From Cymodocea nodosa (taxonomy: Eukaryota > Streptophyta > Magnoliopsida > Alismatales > Cymodoceaceae), in the NCBI GenBank assembly GCA_036874045.1, contig CM072337.1:7068001-7132000 (forward strand): 64,000 nucleotides of DNA, written 5' to 3'. Every line of letters starts with the position of its first letter. The first letter of the stretch is position 1. Of the stretch, positions 10,991 to 22,800 are shown one piece after another. The translations under genes were made by a program, and so were the position numbers. The notes beneath the pieces were generated by a model. It had not been told where the DNA came from, did no database searches, and saw nothing but the letters and a program-made list of their open reading frames with translations.

Positions 10991-11160
10991 TACAATCACT
11001 GACAATTTAGAAATGTACTTAATTAACATTAATTCCCTGAAATTATGCAAATTCCTTCATTAAAGCATATAATAGTGCAATTATAACATAATGGCTTAAT
11101 TCTCATATGATAAGCTAAATATTATTCAATTAACCATCATTTAACTATTAATATTATGCA

Positions 11161-12000
11161 CTTTTCCATTCTAAACATACTCATTGGTGTATTCTTTGTC
11201 TTAGTGTTGTCTAAACCAAACCTCTTTAATAAATCTTGAGTATATTTTTCTTGTGAAATAAAAGTACCCTAATTTAACTACTTAATTTGTAAGCCTAGGA
11301 AAAATGATAGTTCACTCATCATGCTCATTTCAAATTGATTAGTCATGTCTTTCGAAAAAGACTCAACTAATTTATCATTTGTTGCTCCAAATATGATGTC
11401 ATCTACATAGATTTGAACTACCAATATATCTTTTTCAACCTTCTTGATGAAAAGAGTGTGATCTGCCTTTCTCATAGAATAGCCTTTTTCCATAAGAAAT
11501 TTAGATAATCTCTCATACCAAGACCTAAGGGCTTTGTTTAAGGCCATATAGTGCCTTTTTAAGCTTATAAACATACTTAGGATGTTTTGAATCTTCAAAA
11601 CCTAGAGGTTGTTTTACATAAACTTCTTCTTTTATATATCCATTTAAAAAAAAGCAGTCTTAACATCCATTTGATATAATTTGAAATCCATATAACAAGC
11701 ATATGCTAACAAAATTCGTATTGATTCTAGTCTAGCAATAGGAGCAAATGTTTCATCATAATCAATTCCTTCCTCTTGCTTGTAACCTTGAGCAACTAAC
11801 CTAGCTTTATTTTTAACTATATGTCCATCCTAATCTACTTTGTTTCTAAATACCCACCTTGTTCCTATTATAGACTGATTTTCAGGTGGTGGAACTAGAT
11901 CCCATACCTCATTTCTTATAAATTGATTTAGCTCATCTTGCATAACTAAATACCAAAATTCATCTTCTAGGACATCTTCAATTTTCTTAGGTTCTAGTAA
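11161..12000 (-). pseudogene. J reverse transcriptase, truncated
   Basis: The RT starts near 12000 (EDVLEDEFWYLVMQDELNQF) and continues through [46 protein letters not shown] and YQMDVKTAF, with stops and a frameshift around 11600-11830. The catalytic YVDD motif is intact near 11400, followed by FFLGLQIK. It stops in the region after NTPMSM at about 11161, so RNase H is absent. The element abuts an Athila LTR there. The enzyme would copy element RNA to DNA; this copy is inactive. Confidence 0.8.
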
Positions 12001-13208
12001 AGAAACAAATGAATAAGCACCACAAATGTTGACTATTGATGACCTAGTCCTAACTCTTTGATTAGGATCTCTTATTATCTGATCAATAGGATGAGATGAA
12101 GCATAACACCAATTTCTATGTTGTTCCACATTTTCTATAGGTATGACATTATTTTCTTCTAAATTTTCATCATTTAAGTTTATATTTCTTATTCTATCAG
12201 ATAATCTCTCAATTTCTCTATCAACATCATTTGATACCACTTCTAGGAGAATTTCTAAATCAAATTTTTCAGCATGTCTAAAATCCAAATGAGAATTTTC
12301 ATGAAATTTCACATGTAGGGTTTCCTCAATGGTTTTTGTTGATTTGTTATATACTCTATATGCCTTACTTCTAATGGAATAACCAACAAAAATACCCTCA
12401 TCTAATTTGGCTCTAAATTTGTCTCTACGTTCCTTAGTGTTTAGAATAAAACACTTGCAGCCAAAGGGTTTTAAATAACTTATTTTGGGAACCCTGTTAT
12501 ACCATATCTCATAAGGAGTGTTATCCAAAATTGGTCTTAGATGTACTCTATTTATAATATAACATGCTGTATGAACTGCTTCTACCTAGAGAGATAGCGG
12601 TAACTTATTTTCATTTAATATGATTTTGGACATTTCCTGAAGTGATCTGTATTTATGTTCTACTATCCCATTTTGTTAAGGAGCTCTTGGAAATGAGTAC
12701 CTATGATCTATGCCTAATTCTTCACAAAAGGTGTCCATTTGATCATTATCAAATTCTATACCATGATCACTCCTAAGTTTTTGAATTTTAACATTTTGCT
12801 CATTCTGAACTTTATTATAGAATATCTTAAATATTTAAAAGACTTCAGTTTTATTAGCTAGAAAATAAACCTAGAATAGTCATCAACTAGTACAAAAGCA
12901 TAATGTTTACCTCCTAGACTAGTAGTCCTAGTAGGTCCAAATAAATCCATATGCACTAGTTCTAATACTCTTTTGCTTGTTATTTCATTTAAACTTTTAA
13001 AGGATGTTTTATGTAATTTACTTAGTTGACATGCGTCACACATAAACTCTTTCGAGTACTTAATACTAGGTAAACCTCTAATTAGATTCTTTTTAGACAG
13101 CTTTTGTAATAATTTTAAGTTTGAGTATCCTATCCTTCTATGCCATAAAATAACTTCATCTAATTTTTTAATTAAGCAAGCATTGTCTTTAATAATATCA
13201 AAAGGCAA
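12001..13208 (-). pseudogene. J integrase
   Basis: The N-terminal zinc-binding region reads LWHRRIGYSN, with the second histidine of the usual GH changed to Tyr, and then a normal CDACQLSKLHK. The core has LVHMDLFGP (first Asp), a SDHG-type second Asp near 12770 and a VEHKYRSLQEM segment with the Glu, but frameshifts around 12530-12860 break the frame. The C-terminal part (GCKCFILNTK, VGYSIRSKAYRVYN) is open to 12528. Integrase would insert element DNA; here the changed zinc ligand and frame breaks make it defective. Confidence 0.8.
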
Positions 13209-13532
13209 ATTTAGTATACAAACGGATCATTTCTTGTATGTAGTGAATAAAATTTCATTTGTAAACATGTCCATAATCTTAAAGGAATCTTTTTCAAAGA
13301 TTACTTTATAAAACTTCATTAAAATAGGAACACTCAATAAATTAAAACCTAAGTTTTCCACTAATAAGACATCATTTATAAAACATTTTTCAATTACCTT
13401 AACCTTGCCAGACCAAAGGATATTTGTTTTGCTTTTATTTCCAAAGGTAACTTGTCTATTCTTAGTCTTTGTTAATTCTGTAAGTAATTGTATATCTCTA
13501 GTCATGTGGCTGGATGCTCCATTGTCCATTAT
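13209..13532 (-). pseudogene. J protease region
   Basis: An open stretch of about 100 codons begins at the catalytic motif, here DNGASSHMTR rather than the usual DSGA, a Ser-to-Asn change. It continues with the TFGNKSK and VENLGFNLLSV segments found in the protease of G. Copia proteases are pepsin-like retroviral aspartic proteases that cut the Gag-Pol precursor. Confidence 0.75.
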
Positions 13533-14215
13533 CCATTTTGATTTGTGTACCTACAAAATAGTTAAGAAGAAATTTTATCTCTTGGAACCCATTTCTAAGT
13601 GGGTCCAAGAATTTTAGAGAGAGTCATATCAAAATAATCAATATTTTTAAACTTCAACTTATCTATTTTTTGATAATTATTCCTGCATTTATTTCTCTTA
13701 TTATTATAATTATTAGAACATTTATCTCTATGTGAACCAGAGTTGAAATTTTCATTTCTAACATTATTTGATTGTTGATCCCAATATTCGATATTTTTTA
13801 AATATGAAGAAAATTGATAAAAAATATTAAAATTCTCAAATGACTTAGCTTGATTTTTTCAAAAATTTCTTTTGAAATTGTTGCATTGTGTGCTATTATT
13901 TATATGTTGTATTTTATAAACTTGCACATATTTATCTCCCTTTTTAATCACACACGGAATAGTTTTTCTTTTACTATTCTTAGTACTAGAAATAAAGACA
14001 TTATTTTTAGCAGTACCATCATACAATATATATTTTTCAAAAGATGCATCGTGTAAACCAATACCATGTTTTTCTACATTTGATATTTTACTACTAAGTT
14101 CATTTGTTATAGTTTGACTATTATTCCATTTACTTAATGTAGCCTTTTGATCGCAAACCTTAATTTTTAACATATCAATTTCTAAATTTAAATCAGTAAT
14201 AGTCAGTTTCAGTTT
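13533..14215 (-). pseudogene. J gag tail and gag-pol linker
   Basis: The stretch reads KWVPR just before the protease, and upstream an open region (13859-14215) resembling the G linker: a coiled-coil-like segment, KYILYDGTAKNN, and VIKKGDKYVQVYK, matching the MKQGNKYVEV segment of G. It is cut at 14215 by the G 5' LTR; the rest of J gag lies beyond the far end of G, outside the window. Confidence 0.7.
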
Positions 14216-14479
14216 TGTTGAGTATTTTGTTTTGATGATGTGTGCTAAATGAAAGTAATCATATTTACTCAATTACTATTGCTTGTGAAAAGAAATTAAA
14301 AACATCAATTAATACAGAAAAAGCTTACTGATATAAACACTTGTTTGTATTGGATTTGAAATTATACTAAGTTAATAACTAGTCGTTTCATTGCATTAAA
14401 TTCTCATTTAATTAAACATTAAGTTAACGTGTGTTTTTTATTGAAAAAATGATATGTTTTAAAGTTATATTTTCTGTAT

Positions 14480-15060
14480 AATGAACAGTGCATGTTTAGA
14501 CAACTCATTAAATTAGAGTGTTATTTGTATAGAGATCACGTGAGAACTTGTTAAGTTAGAGGCTTAAAGGTTAAAATAGATTACGTAAAAACTCGTTAAG
14601 TTAGTGAGTAAAAGAAGAGATGAACTCATTAAGTTAGTGTTGTATACATGGTGAATTAAAAGTTATGAGTGTTATATTGCATCACGTGAGTTGCACATGT
14701 TTAACTCGTTAAGATAACTAAATGTGTTGAGTTGCTATATTGAACACTAAGGCAATGCGTTAGGTTAGCATTATAAACTTAAGTTATTATTTTTGCACAT
14801 GGTAAAATTCTTATTATAAAAACATTTGTTTATCACTAGTTCGTTGAGTTATCTGTAACACAACGGAGATGGTTCATTGAGTTATCGTAACACCACGAAG
14901 CTAGTTCGTTGAGCTAGCGTAACACCACAGACTTAGTTCGTTGAGTTAGCTACAGTACTTATTACGTGAGTTGGCACATGAGGAACTTGTTAAGTTAGAA
15001 ACGTTAAGTTATATATCTACTTGTGTTACTTGTTTAGTTCACATTAAAGTAACGACTTCT
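14480..15060 (+). promoter_or_regulatory. CGTTGAGTTA / CGTTAAGTTA array in LTR G
   Basis: At least eight half-sites of the form (A/T)CGTTGAGTTA or CGTTAAGTTA occur, with the GTAAC partner word often a few bases on. Several are followed by ACCACGAA or ACCACAGAC spacers, giving a loosely periodic pattern at 14845-14960. CACGTG words at 14535 and 14685 lie between. The array is upstream of the TATA box. Confidence 0.55.
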
Positions 15061-15265
15061 TATTACATTTGATGAAAAATTTTGGACGAGAAAGTTTATT
15101 TTGTAGGAAATTTTTCAGAGATCCAGGATTGATGATTAAAGAAAATTTGAAATGTAAATGTGGGTTAGAACGTGTGTATTTCAATGAAGGAAAAAGAGAA
15201 GATGTGAAGAAGTGGATAACTGGTAGTGATTAAACGTGGAGGATATGCATAAAATGAAGATATAG

Positions 15266-15273
15266 TATAAAAG
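15266..15273 (+). promoter_or_regulatory. TATA box of LTR G
   Basis: TATAAAAG in a GC-poor context, conserved in both B LTRs (2559-2566 and 353-360, reverse strand). Transcription would be expected to start about 30 bp downstream, near 15300. Confidence 0.6.
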
Positions 15274-15867
15274 GCATAGAATTCTCGTTGATCAATTATC
15301 CCTACACACCAAATGAAAAATCTTTTTAGGGATCAAAAACACCTTTCGGGGAAAAGCTCTCAGATGGAAGAAAATTCAGTGAAGCAGAAAAGGTTAGATT
15401 TATGTCACTAAAGATCTGAAGTCTTAGATGGAAGAAAATTCAATGAAGCAGAAAAGGTTAGATTTATGTCACTGAAGATCTGAAGTATCAAAAGAAAGCA
15501 AATTCAGTGAAGCAGAGAAAGACAAGATATTCGTCATTGAAGAATTGTTGAAGAAGAAAAAGGAGAAGAAGAAAAAGGAGAAGAAGAAGAAAGATCTAAA
15601 ATGGGGAGAAATGTTTTAAATTCTGTAAATTAGTTTTCTCTATTTGTAGTTATGAAATTGTATAGATGAAACATAGTATCGATATATAATTGCATCTACA
15701 ATTTATGAGGAGAATAGAATTGTATATTGTAATTGAAACCTTGAATAAAAATGATTTTATGAAAATAGTGTCTTGACTTGTTTTTGAGTTTTGAAGTTTC
15801 AATTATAATCGAAAATGTTGAAAAACACAATTCACACCCCGCTTGTGTAGCCATACGATCCTACAAG

Positions 15868-15879
15868 TGGTATTAGAGC
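15868..15879 (+). other. Element G primer binding site
   Basis: TGGTATTAGAGC, one mismatch from the initiator-Met tRNA complement, two bases after the LTR end. Confidence 0.9.
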
Positions 15880-16064
15880 TTTGTTAATAATCTTTGATAT
15901 AAAATCGATACCAACTTATTTAATATCATTGCTTATTTTGTCTTCCTTATTTTTAAATAGAAATTGATATTTGAGCATACTCTTAACCTTCTCGATTTAA
16001 GGTTCAAATTTTTTTATTGTTTTAGACTGTTTAAAATCAAATAGGTTGAAAAATCTAAGGTAAT

Positions 16065-16990
16065 TTTTCTTTGTACGAAGGTCAAAATCTTAATCGTCCT
16101 CCTTTATTTGATGGAATATATTTTAAATATTGGAAATATAGGATGACAGTCTTTCTTCAAAGTATATATCATAAGTTGTGGTTCATGATTTCTAAACCAT
16201 ATACTCCATTATCTACCCCTTATAATACTTGGACAATTACTAAAAAAGAAAATGAAACTCTGAATGCTAAGGGCTTAAATATTTTATTTTGTGCATTAAG
16301 TTATGAATAGTTTAGTAAAGTGTCAACGTATAAATCTACTTATGAGGTGTGACATGCATTAGAAGTTTCACATGAAAGTACTTCTCAAGTTAAAGAGACT
16401 AAGATAAACATGTTGATTCATAAGTATGAATTCTTTAAGATGCATGAAGATGAAAGTATTTCTGAGATGTTTTCTAGATTTCTTGATATCATAAACTCTT
16501 TAAAATGCTTAGGAAAGAATTTTGAACAGAAGGATTTGGTGAGGAAAATTCTCAGATCCCTAAGTTCTAAATGGTCTCAGAAAGTAACATCAATTGAGGA
16601 ATCATGGGATTTAAATGTTTATACCATGAATGAACTTATAGGAAACTTAACTGCTTATGAAGTTCAATTAAATGAATCACTAAGTCAAAACAAACTAAAA
16701 ATGAAAAAAGAAATAGCCTTCGAAATTAATTCAGATTCTGATATATCTACTAATTTTGACGAGGATTTGATCTTGTTGACTAGGAAATTTAAGAAAGCAT
16801 GGAAAGCTAGGAAACAGTAAAGGAACAAAAATGATAAACCCTCAACATCAAAATCACTGAATGACAAGAATTCTTCATCTAGAAAGTATGTATGTTACAA
16901 TTGTAAGAAACCTGGACATCTTTCTCCAGATTGTCCTATAAGGAAAAATGAAAAGCATAGTAGGACAAATCAGAAGAAGACGGCTTAGTA
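16065..16990 (+). pseudogene. G gag
   Basis: Copia-type gag: PPLFDGIYFKYWKYRM near the start, a UBN2-like core (MFSRFLDIINSLKCLG, KILRSLSSKWSQ, NLTAYEVQLNES), and an intact CCHC zinc knuckle at 16893-16934 (CYNCKKPGHLSPDC). Compared with element B, a 21-nt deletion between GGTAA repeats at 16059-16063 has removed the start ATG. In-frame stops occur near 16308, 16350, 16818 and 16986; the first sits where B still has Gln and the second where B has Trp. It would form the particle shell and bind RNA. Confidence 0.88.
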
Positions 16991-17042
16991 AACTCAGAAA
17001 AAGTTTTACAAGAAAAAGGCTTTGAAGGTCACTTGAGATGAC

Positions 17043-18302
17043 ATGTTAGAAGAGTCTAAATCTAAGGAATCATCATCAAAATCTTCACATTCAAAAGAAG
17101 AACAAGAGTTAGAAGACGTTGCTCATGTGTGCTTCATGGCAGATGAGTTTGAGGTAATATCTGATCCTAAAAGTCATTCAGATTTTAATTTTGATGAATT
17201 ATTATGTGCTTATCATGCATTATTACAAAAACTTAAAGTTTGTAAACTAGAAAATAAGAATATTAGAAACTCTTTGTCTATTTTGGAAGAAGAAAATTGT
17301 TTCCTGTCTACTACTTTAGAAAAGTTTAAATTTGATAATGAAAATCATGTTAGAGATTTGCATAAATTTAGATTTAATGAATGTGTCTTGTATGAACAAA
17401 TATAGAATACAAATACTGAAAATTTAAAAATAGAATTTGAAAATGAAATGTTGAGAAAGAATATAAATGATCTTGAGTTAGAGATTGATAGATTAAAAAT
17501 GAGAGAGCTAGATCTAAATTCTACCATTGAGAAATGAAATTTAAGTCAAACTAAGTTAGATAAACTAACTAGTGCCCCTACGGTGTTATATAAATTTGGC
17601 TTAGGATTTGATTATCCTGTATATCTTGAATCTCAAGCCAATAAATGATTTATTAGTTGCAATTCAAGTAAATCTAAGACTAAAATTCCTTTTATCATGA
17701 AACAAGGTAATAAATATGTAGAAGTAGGTAGTTCAAGGGATGAATCATGTGGTAATAATATAAACCAATGTGATTTATCTAAATGTACTTCTGACATAAC
17801 TATCAATGTTTCTAAAAATCTTGTTTCTTGTTTTGGAAATTCAATCACTAATGTTTCAAAAATGTCAAACAATTGTAGTAAACTGAAAATTCAGAAATCT
17901 AAGCATGAAATTCAAAACTCTAGTGTTAGACCAATTACTCATTTTGCATGTTTTTTATCTGAAAATTCTTGTGCAAAAAAAGATTTTGTATGTACTGAAA
18001 ATTCAAATACAAGTACAAAATCTTGGTTTGAACTTACTAAAATGTATGAGCATGACCAAAATAAATTAACATCTGATAAAAATCAATTTGTTCTTGGTTA
18101 TACTACATCTGAAAACAAAAAGAATGATTATAAGAGCAATAATACAATATGTGAGTATGAAGCTAATGATAAATCAATAGTACTTACAACTAATAAGAAT
18201 GTAAATGATATTGTTAAACTATTTTTAAACAAAAAGAAGAAATATGCATTTAATGAACTTGGTCCTCAACAACATTGGGTACCAAGAAATAGTTCTTCTT
18301 AA
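17043..18302 (+). pseudogene. G gag-pol linker with coiled coil
   Basis: After a Ser/Glu-rich opening (ESKSKESSSKSSHSKEEQ) come long Leu/Glu/Lys/Asn-rich segments (17200-17560) that look like a coiled coil, then a Ser/Asn-rich stretch in another frame (17697-18302) ending GPQQHWVPRNSSS. That peptide marks the border to the protease, as GPKKIWVPK does in E. No catalytic motif is visible. Sirevirus Gag proteins are known to carry coiled-coil extensions; the role here is inferred from that. Stops at about 17403, 17535 and 17646 break the frame. Confidence 0.7.
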
Positions 18303-18690
18303 TTTGTGTTGTAGGAGGAAACAACATCAAAATGGATCTTGGATAGTGGAGCATCAAGTCACATGACTGAATAGAAAAGTTTATTGAAAAATTTTACAAA
18401 TACCAAGAAAGGAAATGTTACATTTGGAAACAAAAGCAAGGATAAAATCATAGGTATGGGTAATGTTCAAATAACTCCTACTTGCACTATTTCAAATGTA
18501 CTATATGTAGAAAACCTAGGATTTAATTTACTAAGTGTTATAAAACTAACTGATAATGAATATTATGTATTATTTGAAGATGATGTATGCAAAATTATTG
18601 ATAAAAGTACAAATGAACTTAATTTCATTACAGTTGAAAAGGGTCTGTATGTATTTTATCTTTATCTTCTAGTGTAGTTGATTTAAATTC
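18303..18690 (+). pseudogene. G protease
   Basis: WILDSGASSHMT around 18333-18368 contains the catalytic DSGA at 18342, followed directly by a stop. The rest (18384-18677) reads VTFGNKSKDKIIGMG and ENLGFNLLSVIKL, the usual Copia protease core. It would cleave the polyprotein. The stop and a frame change at 18677 disable it. Confidence 0.82.
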
Positions 18691-19867
18691 AAGTTTGCTA
18701 GCTAAAACTAGTGATGCATATCTATGGCATAGAAGGATCGGGCATATAAATATGAAATTATTGCATGAATTATCTAGAAAGCATTTAGTGAGAGGTTTAC
18801 CAAAGATTAAATACTCAAAGGACTTTATGTGTAATGCATGTGAGTTAGGTAAACTTCATAAAAACTCTTTTAAATCTAAAACTGATATTTCAAGCAAGAG
18901 AGTTTTAGAACTTATACATATGGATCTATTTGGACCAACAAGAATCATGAGTCTTGGTGGTAAATGATATGTATTTGTTTTAGTAGATGACTTCACTAGA
19001 TACACTTGGGTATACTTTCTAGCATCTAAGACAAAAGTTTTTGAAAAGTTTAAAATGTTTTGCAATTTTGTTCAAAATGAACAAGGTGTCTCTATTCAAA
19101 AACTTAGGAGTGATCATAGTACTGAATTTGATAATGATCAAATGAATAATTACTGTATAGATCATGACATTGATCACAGATTTCTTTTCTAAGAGCACTG
19201 TCTCAAAATGGTGTTGTTGAGAGAAAGAATAGATCACTTCAGGAAATGACCAGAACTATGTTAAATGAACATAATTTACCTCAAAATCTTTGGGCTGAAG
19301 TAGTGAACATAGCTTGTTATGTTATTAACAGAAGTCACTTAAGACCTCTTGTTAATAAAACTCATTTTGAAATTATGTTTGATAGGGTTTCAAAAATTTC
19401 CTATATGAAACCATTTTGTTGCAAGTGTTTTATTCTTAATACTAAGGATAAAAGGGATAAATTTCAAGCCAAAGCGGATGAAGGAATTTTTGTAGGTTAC
19501 TCTACTAGAAGTAAAGCCTATAGAGTATATAATAAGACTTCTAGAACTATTGAAGAAACCCTCCATGTAAGCTTCAATGAAAATTCTTTTAGAGAATCTC
19601 AATCTAAAGATGATAATGATGATATGATCAATTTCCGAAAAGAGTTAAAAATCAATAGAGAGATTGAAGATTTATCTAAGAAAATAAAAAATATGAACTT
19701 AAATGATCAAACTAATGATGAAAGTGATGTACCTTTCGATGTTGATGAGAATATTGAGGAAAATTAGAGAAATTAGTGTTGTTCTTCATCACATACCATC
19801 ACTCAAGTTATTGGTAATATTAATGAGAGTTAAAACTAGAGCTTTAGTAAATTTAAATAGTATGTGT
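18691..19867 (+). pseudogene. G integrase
   Basis: The GAG-pre-integrase/zinc region is intact: LWHRRIGHINMKLLHEL and CNACELGKLHK give the HHCC ligands. The core shows LIHMDLFGP (first Asp), then a stop at a conserved Arg or Lys after SLGGK. The second Asp lies in KLRSDHS near 19110, and a frameshift near 19190 precedes the third motif (VVERKNRSLQEM). The C-terminal region (KCFILNTKDKRDKF, FVGYSTRSKAYRVYN, 19246-19767) is open. Domain order PR-IN-RT confirms Copia. Confidence 0.87.
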
Positions 19868-20850
19868 ATGTTTGTTTCTATGGTGGAACCAAGGAATATA
19901 GAAGAAGCATTATCTGATGAAAATTGGATAGTGGCAATGTAAGAAGAACTAAATCAATTCATTAGAAATGATGTTTGGGAAGTAGTCTCTCCACCAGAAC
20001 GTCAGTCCATAATAAGTACAAAGTAGATCTTTAGAAACAAAACTAATGAGACTAGTCAAGTTATAAGGAACAAAGCTAGATTAGTTGCACAAGAGTATAT
20101 ACAAGAAGAAGGACTAGATTATGATGAAACATTTGCTCCTGTGGCTAGGTTAGAAAGTATTAGAATATTATTGGCCTATGCTTGTTATATAGATTTTAAA
20201 CTATATCAAATGGATGTAAAGGGTGCTTTTCTAAATGGGTTAATTAATGAAGAGGTGTATGTAAAACAACCACCTGGATTTGAAGATATTAGAAATCCTG
20301 ACTATGTGTATAAATTGAAGAAAGTCTTATATGGTTTGAAGCAAACACCTAGATCGTGGTATGAAAGATTATCTACTTTTCTAATAGAACAATGTTATAT
20401 CATGAGAAAAGTAGACTATACTCTATTTATCAATAGAGATGATAAAGATTAGATTGTTGTTCAAATATATGTGGATAATATAATCTTTAGAGAAACTTTT
20501 GACAAACTGATAAAAATATTTTCTAAAGAGATGGCTAGTCAATTTGAAATGAGTATGATAGGAGAGCTTTCATATTTTCTAAGACTTCAAATTAAGCAAA
20601 TAGATAAAGGTATATTTTTAAATCAAGAAAAATATGCAGATGAAATGCTTAAGAAATTTAATTTTAATGATACAAGGATTCGAGGAACTCCTATGAGTAC
20701 TTCTTTCAAGTTAGCTATTGATGACATAGGAAAATCAATAGATCAAAGAAAATACAGAAGTATGATTCATTCTTTACTTTATTTGACAACTAGTAGACTT
20801 GATATTATGTTTGTTGTGTGTGCTTTTGCTAGATTTCAATCTAATCCTAA
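19868..20850 (+). pseudogene. G reverse transcriptase, catalytic Asp changed
   Basis: Standard Copia RT blocks appear in order: [69 protein letters not shown]. The catalytic box reads YVDN, the second Asp being AAT at 20477-20479 in place of GAT, a single G-to-A change that should abolish activity. Stops occur near 19941, 20025 and 20451. Downstream FFL-type and TPMSTSFKLA segments are recognisable. Confidence 0.88.
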
Positions 20851-21418
20851 AAAATCACACTCAAGTGCTATTAAAAGAATATTTAGAAATATACAAGGAA
20901 CTAAAACTTTTAGACTGTATTATTCTAAGGATAGTTCAATAGATCTTATAGGATATACTGATGTTGATTACGTAGGATCTAAATCTGATAGAAAGAGTAC
21001 TAGTGGCACATGTCAATTATTGGGAAATAATTTAGTGTCATGGTTTAGTAAAAAGCAAAACTATGTAGCACTTTCAACCACTAAAGTTGAATATGTTGTT
21101 GTTGCACTATGTTGCACTTAGATTCTGTGAATAAGGCAAACTTTAGAAGACTTTAGATTATCTTATGATACAACTAAGATTTATTGTGACAGTAGTTCTA
21201 CAATAAATCTTTCCAAAAATCCTGTATTGCATTCTAGAGCAAAGCATATAGAGGTTAGACATCATTTTCTAAGAGATAACGTAATCAAAGGAAATATTAA
21301 ATTAAGATTTGTGTCTAGTAAAAATCAATTAGCTGATATATTTACAAAACCTCTAGATGAAAATACATTCTACAACATAAGATTGAATTTGGGTATATGT
21401 AGGCTATGTGATGTGTAA
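20851..21418 (+). pseudogene. G RNase H
   Basis: The Copia RNase H signature is clear: GYTDVDYVGSKSDRKSTSG, WFSKKQNYVALSTT, a CDSSS segment after a stop region near 21120-21135, HSRAKHIEVRHHFLRD and QLADIFTKPL. The reading frame ends with the usual ICRLCDV-type C-terminus at 21418. It would degrade the RNA of the RNA/DNA hybrid. Confidence 0.87.
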
Positions 21419-22795
21419 AATGCTTAGACTCCACAAAAGATAAATTTTGGTGATGATGTTGTTTACCTCATAGATATTATATACTTATCATAAATAACTA
21501 AGTAATATCTAAACTACTGCATAAGATACTATGTATTTATTGTAATATTATAGTAGTATCTTATTGATTTTAAGTATTTTGTCAAGTTTGAAGATTTTCA
21601 AAATTTTAACTGGAAGTGTCAATGAAAAACATTAAATTCCTTTGAAATCCTGAAATTTTGATTAAGTGATTTTCTTTAGATCAATGACAATACATATGAT
21701 CATGCATGAATTTGACTTGATTGATTAAACTTGTAGAATAACTTATATGTAAATCATATTAAACTATTAATCAAAAGTATGAGCTTATTGAAACTGATTC
21801 ATATTTTCAGTAAAATCATAGACGTAAAAATTGTATGAGATTTGTGTTTTAATGCATCTGTATTAATGGAATACATATATATTGTGCTTAAAATGAAAAG
21901 TGCTTACAAAGTGAAAATCTTTGAGAGTTTATTGATTAGTTTGATCATGAGCCTTTTGTATTTGAGTAGATAGGTATGTAAGGATTGTTGTCCTGATAAA
22001 AGGATTCTTTAAATCTGGCAACCTAAGGTCCTGATCAAATCTGGGATTGTTGACTAAAAACTCAATACATGGGTACATTAGAAAGCTCTTGTATGATTCA
22101 AACTTTTCAAACTAACTTTTAAAGAAAATTATTAATATTTACTATTTTGAAAAGAAAAAGTTGTTTCATTAATTACAGATATTTTTGAATCGAATATAGT
22201 TTCTACCAATATGACTGTTGATTTATTGAATCAACATTAGTACTTTTGACTATGTTTATTTGAGATACATTCTTTTATTCTCCTTGAGTTAATCAAATTA
22301 AGTTTAAAGTTATGTTTTGATTCATATACGGTTGGAATTGATTCCTGAAATCATTTATGATGAATTAAGGATGATAGAAATTGTTTGAAAAGAGAATTTA
22401 AAGTGTAGTTATAATTAACATCTATCTTATATAAATATATTTTGTATGTAATTGAATATATTTGAAGTATATTTGTAGGGGGAGGAATAACAATGTCCAA
22501 AAAAGATTAATATAATTCAAAATAGAAATCTTGGTTAATCTAAGTTTAGTCCACTTAAGATATTGATGTAACAATTTAAAAGACAAACAAACTATTTTAG
22601 ATTCATAAAAGGAATATTAGAATAGTTTACAATGTTCTCAAGATGATTTATATATGTTAATTATAGCTTGTGTGTTGTCTTCGGAATGTTTCAGTTGAAA
22701 GCATCCGAAACTTGTTTTTAGTAAAGTGTACTAACTAATCGTTATGTTATGTAAGGTAACATGTAAAACTGCCTCCAGACAGTGTTTTACTTGTT
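21419..22795 (+). other. G spacer X between pol and third ORF
   Basis: About 1.4 kb without a supported gene. The part 21450-22120 has a clear reverse-complement match at 48245-48920 in block H, strongest at 21950-22110. An internal polypurine-like AGGGGGAG lies at 22477-22484. Near 22680-22720 is a degenerate CTTCGGAATG / GCATCCGAAAC inverted pair. Element E is inserted at the end of this region. Confidence 0.6.
22477..22484 (+). other. Internal polypurine-like tract of G
   Basis: AGGGGGAG, the same octamer as in the terminal polypurine tract at 47307-47320, but placed between pol and the third ORF. Element E has two such tracts in the equivalent position (27210 and 27279). Confidence 0.5.
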
Positions 22796-22800
22796 AGGTT
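22796..22800. other. Left target-site duplication of element E
   Basis: AGGTT, identical to 44330-44334 on the far side of E. It proves E inserted into G as a unit. Confidence 0.93.

Larger units (their letters stand above)
8001..11160 (-). repeat. Athila-type LTR (element I), interrupted by solo LTR K
   Basis: The LTR starts at 8001 next to the primer site and matches the LTR of block H (58199-59151) over long stretches, for example the AAGTGCACAGTG and GTACAGGTCGATCCCA segments near 9360-9400 and GCGATTACACCATTGAAAA near 9988. Solo LTR K interrupts it at 8090-9309. The outer end is placed at 11160, where Copia pol sequence (J) begins; the terminal word there (TGCA) is plausible but unproven, giving about 1.9 kb without K. 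It carries CGTTGAGTTA-type half-sites (9470-9570) and CGGATAGTTA-type half-sites (10630-10990). Confidence 0.65.
11161..14215 (-). mobile_element. Element J: decayed Copia gag-pol fragment
   Basis: The minus strand encodes, in order, a gag tail, protease, integrase and RT of a Sirevirus-like Copia element closely related to G. It ends abruptly at the outer end of LTR I on the left and at the 5' LTR of G on the right, so both were inserted into or next to it. No LTR of J is visible. It appears to be the oldest layer of the window. Confidence 0.8.
14216..15865 (+). repeat. Element G 5' LTR
   Basis: A 1650-bp LTR beginning TGTTGAGTATTTT and ending GATCCTACA at 15865, with the ATTCACACCCC / CTTGTG end motif. 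The second LTR starts at 47321 with the same bases. It carries half-sites (GTTCGTTGAGTTA, ACTCGTTAAGTTA) between about 14480 and 15060, a TATA box at 15266-15273, and a purine-rich GAAGAA stretch near 15540-15595 just before the R/U5 region. Same family as the LTRs of element B. Confidence 0.92.

Noticed and set aside
15868-15879. tRNA-like sequence
   Set aside because: Only the primer binding site complementary to a tRNA end; there is no cloverleaf or tRNA gene.
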